Origin: Clostridiales bacterium
Lineage (GTDB): Bacteria; Bacillota; Clostridia; Oscillospirales; CAG-272
Length of the DNA stretch: 13,477 nucleotides
Direction: 5' to 3'
Assembly (NCBI GenBank): GCA_019415985.1
Contig: DXYE01000063.1
Span: forward strand, 1 to 13,477
Positions 7,789 to 13,477 of the stretch are shown here, in pieces. Position 1 is the stretch's first letter, and each line of letters begins with the position of its first letter. Under the pieces are notes generated by a model, which was given only the letters and a program-made list of their open reading frames with translations, was not told the origin of the DNA and searched no databases. The position numbers and the translations under genes were made by a program.

Positions 7789-8158
7789 ATACGTTGAACA
7801 GGACGGAACCTCCCCGGTTTCAGATTTCATCCGCCGTCTGGACTGGAAGCTGCAAAAGAAAGTCATGGCGCAGCTGAAACAACTTGAAAATCCGGCGTTT
7901 GCCTTGCAGCCGCCGCATATAAAAGCGTTCCGGCAAAGCAGGCACAAAGGATTTTACGAGCTGCGCACACGCATCCGTCAGGCGGTGCGGATCATCTTTA
8001 TTGTCAATGAAGACGGCAGGATTGTTCTGCTGCACGGTTTTATCAAAAAGAGTGACCGTGCGACGGAACGGGCGCTGGAAACGGCGAGAGCAAGACAGCT
8101 TGCTCTCGCCTCCGGGCTTGCTTCAACGAAAATTTTGAGATGGGAGATGTTAAAATGA
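7763..8158 (+). CDS. HigB/RelE-family toxin-like protein
   Basis: A 131-residue member of the RelE/HigB (phage Gp49-like) toxin family. The ATG at 7763 aligns with the family start; the longer in-frame upstream reading adds 25 residues unlike the family and lies inside the preceding gene. Visible family signatures are the N-terminal segment with VSDFIRRL, FYELRTRIRQAVRIIFIV in the core sheet, and the hallmark LLHGFIKKSDRATERALETA near the end. In this family such proteins act as ribosome-dependent mRNA interferases, with basic residues in the core strands and C-terminal helix important. The C-terminus extends about 20 residues past the usual end, and that extension is encoded partly by a perfect hairpin (8083-8110). 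No XRE/HigA-type antitoxin gene follows: the next gene starts in an ATGA overlap and is a secretion component. Confidence 0.85.
   Translation: MTTIRKICKYVEQDGTSPVSDFIRRLDWKLQKKVMAQLKQLENPAFALQPPHIKAFRQSRHKGFYELRTRIRQAVRIIFIVNEDGRIVLLHGFIKKSDRATERALETARARQLALASGLASTKILRWEMLK
8083..8110 (+). repeat. Perfect 12-bp hairpin in the toxin 3' end
   Basis: GGCGAGAGCAAG at 8083-8094 is exactly complementary to CTTGCTCTCGCC at 8099-8110 with a 4-base loop (ACAG). No T-run follows, so this is not a standard terminator. It lies in the coding sequence about 45 bases before the pilin-like gene start. It may be an RNA processing or stability element separating toxin from secretion-gene expression, or a protein-binding site. 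Confidence 0.75.
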
Positions 8159-8496
8159 AATGGTTGAAAAAGTCAATTCGCTTATCGTTGATTACATTGG
8201 TGATGCTAACTATGTTTTCAATTACCGCTTTTGCAGCCGGTGAAAATCTTTTTGAGGTTGCGGACAGTATTATACGAGACGTATATAACCAAATTGCCGG
8301 CATATCCACCGTGCTGGCTGGACTGATGTCGGCCGTAGCTGTTGTCGGTGCAAAAATGAGCAGCAACCAGCACAAGGTTGATCAAAGCTGGGACTGGCTG
8401 AAACGTATTTGGATCGCTTGGGGCGTGATCAATGGCATTGGTGCGTTCATCTCCTATATTGTACCGTTATTCAACGGTTACAATGTGTTGCCATAA
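8155..8496 (+). CDS. VirB2-like pilin candidate
   Basis: A 113-residue membrane protein. Residues 1-27 form a signal peptide (basic MKWLKKS start, hydrophobic core, AFAA cleavage region). Two further hydrophobic segments lie at about 45-67 and 85-106, with a short basic and hydrophilic loop (KMSSNQHKVDQSWDWLKR) between them. This is the architecture of VirB2/TrbC pilins. It sits just before a TrbL/VirB6-like gene, where clostridial conjugative elements often carry such a small two-helix protein. I chose the ATG at 8155 because GGGAG at 8142-8146 lies 8 bases before it and it forms an ATGA overlap with the toxin stop; an ATG at 8140 would add five residues and lacks a ribosome binding site. 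Function is by architecture and context, not by a diagnostic motif. Confidence 0.72.
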   Translation: MKWLKKSIRLSLITLVMLTMFSITAFAAGENLFEVADSIIRDVYNQIAGISTVLAGLMSAVAVVGAKMSSNQHKVDQSWDWLKRIWIAWGVINGIGAFISYIVPLFNGYNVLP

Positions 8497-8524
8497 TGGA
8501 CAATGCTTGAAGGAGTGAGGGCCT

Positions 8525-10225
8525 ATGCTTGAGGGGATACTTAAGGGATTGTTTCAATGGATTTACGGGCTGTTTCTTGAGCTCATCTCCTATTGTGCAA
8601 ACGCATTGCTGAAAGTTATGTCAACGGATCTTAATTTCTGGGAAACCAGCGTGCCTGTAGTCACCTCGCTGTATCGTGTGTTGACTGCAATCGGATGGGG
8701 GCTGTTGATCGGTAACTGTGTATTTCAGGCGTTAAAAGCTATGTTTGCGGGCCTCGGCTTTGAAACGGAATCACCAGCTATCTTGCTATTGCGCACCGGC
8801 TTGTTTGGAACCCTACTGATATTTTCCAAAGACATTTGCGATATCGGACTTTCGATCGGTAAAAACGTGATGAATCTGATCGGAATACCGACCAGCGTCA
8901 CGATCACAACCCCGACAGAAGCAATGTTCAGCGCCTCAGGAGTTGGATGGCTGCTTGTTATCATAATTGGCTTTATCCTTGGCTTTCAGCTTTTCAAACT
9001 ATTTTTTGAGATCGCCGAGCGGTATGTTGTGGTTGCTGTTCTGACGCTTCTCTGCCCGCTCGGGTTTGCAATGGGTGGCAGCCGATCAACGAAAGATATA
9101 TGCTTCGGTTATATTCGCACCTATGCATCAATGATTGTGATGATGGTACTAAATGTACTGTTTTTGAAGCTAATTCTTTCAGCCTTGGCCTCTATGCCGC
9201 CCGACGCGCTTGTGCTTCCTTGGTGTCTGCTGGTTGTTGGAATCGCAAAAACCGCTCGCAAAGCGGACAATCTTGTGTCCAGAATCGGCTTGAATCCCGC
9301 AATCACCGGGGATCCGCTTGGGAATGGACACGGTGCGATGTCGGCCATACTTGCGGCAAAAACAATCATGCGCTCCGTATCCAAAAACCATGCTGCAAAA
9401 TCGGCCGGAAAAGCCAACACTGGTACGTCAAGAACGTATGCCAGCAGCCGTAATATGAGCGGAGGGACACAGATCGGAGGCGCCAGCGTTCATAATGCTG
9501 GCGGCAAAGCCAGCAGTAATGCGCGTTCAAATACTTCCGCAACAGCCAATACAAGCACAAATGCGCAGGCGCGTCAAAATATGCAGAACAGTCAGTCCAG
9601 CCGGTTCGGAGCAGCAAACACCACTGCCAATACCCGTGCAGATTCTTCTTCGCGTTTCGGCTCGACCAATCATAATACAGCAGACAGTCACGGCTCCGTT
9701 GCAGGCGGCGATATACATTTCGGCCGCAACGGAAACACACGGGTGAATACCAACCGTTTCGGCTCATCATCGGCCGGTCTGTCGGGGATGCGTTCCGCCA
9801 ATTCAAAGCCGGGCACAGCGCATTCAACAGCCGCAGGCGGAGCGCATTCAAAAGGAAATGCAGCATCCAAGACAAATCAAGCCGCTGCAAAAGTATCTCC
9901 CGGTCCTTCGGCGGCTGCGAGCAAACAGGAAAGGAAGGCAACGATTCGCCAACCCGGTTCTGTTGCTCAGAAATCGGCTGCGAAGCCGGCCGCGCGCTTC
10001 GGCTCGACTGGAGGGAAAGCACTGTCACCGGCTGCAGGCGGTCTGCGTCAAAATGCAAATCCGTTCAAATCGACTATGCTGAAATCAGGTCAAATCCGTA
10101 TAAATACAAATGCTGCGCTGCCCGCGCAGACAGATGCAGCGAATCTATCCGAAACCATCGATGTTCAAAACAATCAAGCAGGAATGGATGTGCCGTCTTT
10201 GGAAAGTGGTGAGAAGAATGAGTAG
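8525..10225 (+). CDS. TrbL/VirB6-like conjugal transfer membrane protein
   Basis: A 566-residue protein in two parts. Residues 1 to about 245 contain six or seven hydrophobic segments (about 8-30, 48-70, 84-105, 137-160, 166-185, 197-222, 228-240), the layout of VirB6/TrbL inner-membrane channel proteins of type IV secretion. Residues about 275-566 are a low-complexity tail rich in Ala, Ser, Asn, Thr and Gly with few hydrophobics. It contains four copies of RFG(S/A), at R360, R377, R411 and R491. Long disordered tails occur in Gram-positive TrbL-like proteins. The ATG has GGAG at 8512-8515. It follows the pilin candidate by 28 bases and overlaps the next gene by 8 bases. It probably forms the membrane pore together with PrgI and VirB4. 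Confidence 0.85.
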   Translation: MLEGILKGLFQWIYGLFLELISYCANALLKVMSTDLNFWETSVPVVTSLYRVLTAIGWGLLIGNCVFQALKAMFAGLGFETESPAILLLRTGLFGTLLIFSKDICDIGLSIGKNVMNLIGIPTSVTITTPTEAMFSASGVGWLLVIIIGFILGFQLFKLFFEIAERYVVVAVLTLLCPLGFAMGGSRSTKDICFGYIRTYASMIVMMVLNVLFLKLILSALASMPPDALVLPWCLLVVGIAKTARKADNLVSRIGLNPAITGDPLGNGHGAMSAILAAKTIMRSVSKNHAAKSAGKANTGTSRTYASSRNMSGGTQIGGASVHNAGGKASSNARSNTSATANTSTNAQARQNMQNSQSSRFGAANTTANTRADSSSRFGSTNHNTADSHGSVAGGDIHFGRNGNTRVNTNRFGSSSAGLSGMRSANSKPGTAHSTAAGGAHSKGNAASKTNQAAAKVSPGPSAAASKQERKATIRQPGSVAQKSAAKPAARFGSTGGKALSPAAGGLRQNANPFKSTMLKSGQIRINTNAALPAQTDAANLSETIDVQNNQAGMDVPSLESGEKNE

Positions 10226-10928
10226 GAAAAATGGGGCAGAAAGAATTGCCGGTATTGCGCAACATGCAAAAGCATTGAACAGTATTGCAAAAGCTTTTAT
10301 ACAGGGCGGTTGGCAAGCCGCGGCTGTCCAAAGCGTTAAACATTACTGGCCGCAAATTTTAGCCATCGTGCTGATTATACTGTTGCTTCCCGTTATCGTG
10401 TTTTGCTGCCTGCCGGCAATGCTGTTTGGCTTCGGCAGTTCAACGGATACAGATACGGAGGTGGCCTCCCTGAATATGCAGGCGGAAACGGTCAGCGCCT
10501 ATTATGAACGCTACGACGAATACTGTGCTGCCCGTGTGGAAGAAATTGAATCCTCTGTAAAAAGCGGTTCTGCAGGCAGCGGAGAAGAACACCAAGCAGA
10601 GGAAAGTGCATCTGTATATTATAAAACAACTATATCTGGAAGCGCTATGGAAAAAAACTGGTTTATTGCTTTGCATTCCGTCAGCGCCGGCAACGATTTG
10701 AACGCTATGAGCGAAGACAGCGTATTGGATATGGTGGAAAAATGCATCGTTTATACGATAGAGGAACCGTCTGAAAATACAGAGGGAAATAATGACGATA
10801 CGAAAATTCTTAATATTCAATACCTTACTCCGCAGGAATATATGGATGTGTACGGTTATTCAGATTTCGACAAAAACTGGGCGCAGCTTATGTATCAAAC
10901 ACTTCAGGAGGAATCTGCGTCTGGATAA
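10218..10928 (+). CDS. Single-pass membrane protein, hydrolase N-terminus-like
   Basis: A 236-residue protein starting at the ATG at 10218, which overlaps the stop of the TrbL-like gene and is preceded by GGTGAG. Longer readings to 10110 lie wholly inside that gene. Residues 1-42 are basic and cytoplasmic, 44-71 form one transmembrane helix (KHYWPQILAIVLIILLLP onward), and the rest is extracytoplasmic. The outer part contains a coiled, charged stretch (about 88-130) and a domain ending YSDFDKNWAQLMYQTL. From memory, this N-terminal helix plus outer domain resembles the front part of ICE-encoded cell-wall hydrolases (lysozyme/NlpC-P60 type), but no catalytic domain follows: the protein stops soon after. 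It may be a split version with its hydrolase elsewhere, or a VirB8-like scaffold. The assignment of the module is tentative. Confidence 0.6.
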   Translation: MSRKNGAERIAGIAQHAKALNSIAKAFIQGGWQAAAVQSVKHYWPQILAIVLIILLLPVIVFCCLPAMLFGFGSSTDTDTEVASLNMQAETVSAYYERYDEYCAARVEEIESSVKSGSAGSGEEHQAEESASVYYKTTISGSAMEKNWFIALHSVSAGNDLNAMSEDSVLDMVEKCIVYTIEEPSENTEGNNDDTKILNIQYLTPQEYMDVYGYSDFDKNWAQLMYQTLQEESASG

Positions 10929-10937
10929 ATGCCGATT

Positions 10938-10945
10938 AAAGGAGG
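10938..10945 (+). promoter_or_regulatory. Ribosome binding site fixing the PrgI start
   Basis: AAAGGAGG lies 4 bases before the ATG at 10950. An in-frame ATG at 10929 would place this site inside the gene and has no ribosome binding site of its own, so the protein begins MENTTVYIP. Confidence 0.85.
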
Positions 10946-10949
10946 ACAT

Positions 10950-11279
10950 ATGGAAAATACGACAGTATATATCCCCAAAAACTTTACGGATTCCGGAAAA
11001 ATTCTCGGTATGTTTAATTTGCGCAATGTTGCAGAAGCAATCATTCTTTGCCTGCCATTGCTCCTTATAATCACGCTGATTTCGCCATTTGGTCTGACGG
11101 GGACACTGATTTTAGCTACGGTTTTTGTGGTGTCGGTCGGCGGATTTGCATTGATTGGCATACACGATTACAGTTTGCTTACCTTTGTTCGCTTGCACCG
11201 CCGTTGGCGGAAAAACAAACGTATTTTAATTTACAGGGGGTCACAATGGGTAAACGTAAAGAAAAAACGCGTCCGCTAA
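10950..11279 (+). CDS. PrgI-family (VirB3-like) conjugation protein
   Basis: A 109-residue membrane protein of the PrgI family common next to VirB4 in Gram-positive conjugative elements. Family features visible are the opening VYIPKNFTDSGKILGMFNLRN, two transmembrane helices (about 28-46 and 51-72), and a basic C-terminal end (RRWRKNKRILIYRG, then KKKRVR). PrgI proteins are thought to play the VirB3 role, anchoring the VirB4 ATPase to the membrane channel. The gene overlaps the VirB4 gene by 34 bases, in keeping with tight coupling of the two products. Confidence 0.87.
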   Translation: MENTTVYIPKNFTDSGKILGMFNLRNVAEAIILCLPLLLIITLISPFGLTGTLILATVFVVSVGGFALIGIHDYSLLTFVRLHRRWRKNKRILIYRGSQWVNVKKKRVR

Positions 11280-13477
11280 AGCTGAATTTGAAACAAATTC
11301 TTCTTGGCTCATCAAAAGAAAAAATTGTGCCGGGCAGTCGATTCCCCAATGGGACACAAAGCATGGTGCCGGTCGTAGATATACAAAAAGGCGTCGTCAT
11401 TACCGAGGATGGACGGTATGTCAAGATTTTAGAGATTCTGCCGACCAACTTCTATTTAAAATCGCCGTTGGAGCAGTTGAATATCATACACTCTCTCGCG
11501 GCCTATTTGAAAATTGCGCCGTCTTCGTTACAAATCCTTGTATGTACGCAACGTGCGGATATTGATTCGTATTGCGAACAAATGGAGCAATTTTATCATA
11601 CGGAACAAAACGAAGCCTGTAAAGCAATGATTTTAGAAGATGCACAGTTGGTCAATTATCTGGCGTCCAATGAAGCCGTATCCCGACATTTTTATCTGGT
11701 CTTTACATATACCGGTACGGCGTTTGATCTGGATGATATTGCAAAAAATTTAGCGGATCAGGCAGAAATCGCCTATCAATATCTTGACTACTGCGGCTTG
11801 GAGGTTCTGCGATATGAGAAATACGATGAGTTTCTTCTTAAAACAATGTATATGCACCTGCATAAACGGGCTGACAGTGTTGACGGCGGAGCGATGCTCG
11901 CTCAGCTTGATCCGGTATACGGTGCGCCTGAAATTGAAAAAAGCGAGTTGACCGAAGACGCGCAATATGGGATAACGTCCGTGCAGGATCTACTTGCGCC
12001 AGACGAGTGTGATTTGACACACAAGGATTTTTTGCTCATCGACGGTGTATATCATACTTATTTTTTTGTTTCCGGCTATCCGACTGAAGTGGGGCTGGCT
12101 TGGCTTGCACCGATTGTCGAGCTTGGTGACGGTATATCGGTCAGCTATTTTTTGAACAAGCAGAGAAAAGAACAGGTGCTTCCAAAGGTGGCCAAAACAA
12201 CGATGCTCAACCGCAGCCGTATGAGAGATGTGGATGACACCCGTACCGACTTTGAGCAGTTGGACGACGCCATTTCATCGGGAATATATATCAAGGAAAA
12301 AATCAACCGGGAAGGCGAAGATTTCTTTTATATGTGTATTCTCATCGAGATTACAGCCGAATCCAAAGAGCTGCTGGACAGGCGGGGACAACAAGTAAGG
12401 GATCTTTGCGCATCCATAGATTTCACCGTCCGCCGTGCTGATTGGTGCCACGAACAATGTTTTCGTTCGATGCTGCCTTTGGCAAAATTGGACCCGGATA
12501 TTGAAAAGAAAGCTCGTCGCAATATCCTGACAACCAGCGCCGCCGCAGCTTTCCCGTTTTCTTCGTTCGAACTGTGCGATGAAAAAGGTGTTCTTCTGGG
12601 CATCAACCTGCACAACAATTCAGCAGTCTTTCTCGACAATTATAACGCCGATCTTTACAGCAACGGGAACCTTTGTATCTTTGGTATGACGGGGGCAGGT
12701 AAAACGTATACGCTCTTGCTGCTTGCTATGCGGCTGCGTATGTGCGGCGTTCAGGTATTCGTAATCGCGCCGGAAAAAGGCTTTGAGTACCGGGATGTGT
12801 GCGCCGCCCTCGGCGGACAGTATATCAAGCTGGCAAGAGGCTCGGAGGATGTAATCAACATCATGGACATCCGACGTACGACGCTGGATATCGACAGTGA
12901 AATGATCGGACACGAGCAGCGCAACGATTCCGTTTTGCTGGATGTCATACAAGATATCCGCACTTATCTGAAATTATGGTACAGCAATATGACACCGGAG
13001 GAAGGCTATCAATTGAATGTTGCCGTTATGGAATGCTATGAACTGTTCGGCATCACGAAAAACAATGCGAGCCTTTTGAATCCGAATGGCTCTTTTAAGA
13101 CTATGCCGGACTTTTCTCACCTGTATCCGTTCCTTCTGAAATATCCGTCGCTGAAAAATGTGGCAGTAGTGGTAAAGGATTTGATTGATTCCGGTCTGGG
13201 CGGGCAAACAAATGTCAATTTGAATTCCTCCTTTATCGTGCTGGACACATCATCTGCAAGAGAAGAAGACGTCAGCCCCATCACGTTTCTCGGCACTTAC
13301 TTTATCCGGGACGAGCTCAGCCGTTCTCGTACAAGGAAAAAGGCGGTGTTCGGGGATGAGCTGTGGAAAATCGCCGGCAGCGAAGGCAACGAGCAGGCGG
13401 CCGATTTTGTTATCAAGTTGATTAAAACGATCCGTGGTTACAGCGGTGTCTTCATCGCGGCTACCCAAAACCTGTCT
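11246..13477 (+). CDS. virB4: VirB4-family type IV secretion ATPase (3' end cut by window)
   Basis: An open frame from the ATG at 11246 (ribosome binding site AGGGGG at 11235-11240) runs to the window edge without a stop, giving 744 codons; VirB4/TraE proteins are usually about 800 residues, so only the C-terminus is missing. The N-terminal about 430 residues match the membrane/channel-associated domain in general layout. The ATPase domain has Walker A GMTGAGKT at residues 480-487, the conserved region APEKGFEYRDV just after it, Walker B VFGDELW with D704 and E705, and the ATQN motif close to the edge, all in correct order and spacing for VirB4. It energises assembly of the secretion channel and pilus and substrate transfer. 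No inactivating change is visible. Confidence 0.95.
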   Translation, partial: MGKRKEKTRPLKLNLKQILLGSSKEKIVPGSRFPNGTQSMVPVVDIQKGVVITEDGRYVKILEILPTNFYLKSPLEQLNIIHSLAAYLKIAPSSLQILVCTQRADIDSYCEQMEQFYHTEQNEACKAMILEDAQLVNYLASNEAVSRHFYLVFTYTGTAFDLDDIAKNLADQAEIAYQYLDYCGLEVLRYEKYDEFLLKTMYMHLHKRADSVDGGAMLAQLDPVYGAPEIEKSELTEDAQYGITSVQDLLAPDECDLTHKDFLLIDGVYHTYFFVSGYPTEVGLAWLAPIVELGDGISVSYFLNKQRKEQVLPKVAKTTMLNRSRMRDVDDTRTDFEQLDDAISSGIYIKEKINREGEDFFYMCILIEITAESKELLDRRGQQVRDLCASIDFTVRRADWCHEQCFRSMLPLAKLDPDIEKKARRNILTTSAAAAFPFSSFELCDEKGVLLGINLHNNSAVFLDNYNADLYSNGNLCIFGMTGAGKTYTLLLLAMRLRMCGVQVFVIAPEKGFEYRDVCAALGGQYIKLARGSEDVINIMDIRRTTLDIDSEMIGHEQRNDSVLLDVIQDIRTYLKLWYSNMTPEEGYQLNVAVMECYELFGITKNNASLLNPNGSFKTMPDFSHLYPFLLKYPSLKNVAVVVKDLIDSGLGGQTNVNLNSSFIVLDTSSAREEDVSPITFLGTYFIRDELSRSRTRKKAVFGDELWKIAGSEGNEQAADFVIKLIKTIRGYSGVFIAATQNLS

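Noticed and set aside
9366..10058. Minus-strand open frame of 230 residues opposite the TrbL-like tail
   Set aside because: It mirrors the repetitive tail, is rich in Cys, Arg, Leu and Trp typical of antisense shadows, and has no start signal.
10110..10217. Longer N-terminus for the gene starting at 10218
   Set aside because: The extra residues overlap the TrbL-like gene; the ATG at 10218 has GGTGAG upstream and gives a normal basic N-terminus plus helix.
1..13477. CRISPR array, tRNA, rRNA or riboswitch
   Set aside because: No regularly spaced repeats, no tRNA-like cloverleaf consensus and no conserved riboswitch core noticed by eye; nearly all of the sequence is accounted for by coding frames.

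Overview
The window reads as part of an integrative and conjugative element (ICE) or related conjugative element of a low- to mid-GC Gram-positive bacterium. A gut-type member of Clostridia is most likely. The clues are strong AGGAGG-type ribosome binding sites, a PrgI/VirB4 gene pair of the kind found in clostridial elements, and a surface protein ending in a PPQTG sorting signal, the (S/P)PxTG type used by clostridial class B sortases. All genes are on the + strand and most are overlapping or tightly spaced. No integrase, relaxase or coupling ATPase is inside the window, so the element type is inferred from the transfer and partition genes only.

Region 1 (1-267) holds no convincing gene. 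It carries a perfect 12-bp inverted repeat and a tandem 10-bp direct repeat just before the first gene. Region 2 (268-2948) is a maintenance block: a ParA-type ATPase, an overlapping ParB/Spo0J-type DNA-binding protein, and a lipoprotein with a long Ser/Thr/Pro stalk. A strong intrinsic terminator (2967-2996) follows. Region 3 (3021-7292) is one large cell-wall-anchored adhesin with a signal peptide, an N-terminal thioester (TQXA-type) domain, about ten Cna-B-like repeats, a sorting signal and a membrane anchor.

Region 4 (7315-13477) is the start of a type IV secretion (mating-channel) operon. It holds a small unknown protein, a HigB/RelE-type toxin overlapping it, a VirB2-like pilin candidate, a VirB6/TrbL-like polytopic membrane protein with a long low-complexity tail, a single-pass membrane protein resembling the N-terminal part of ICE cell-wall hydrolases, a PrgI (VirB3-like) protein, and a VirB4 ATPase that runs off the right edge after 744 codons.

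Working model: ParA/ParB maintain or segregate the excised or circular element. The adhesin and lipoprotein act at the cell surface, possibly stabilising contact with a mating partner or host tissue. VirB4, PrgI, the TrbL-like protein and the pilin candidate build the DNA-transfer channel. There is no room for a promoter between the terminator at 2967-2996 and the adhesin ribosome binding site, so transcription of the adhesin, and perhaps the whole transfer operon, must pass through that hairpin. This is a candidate control point.
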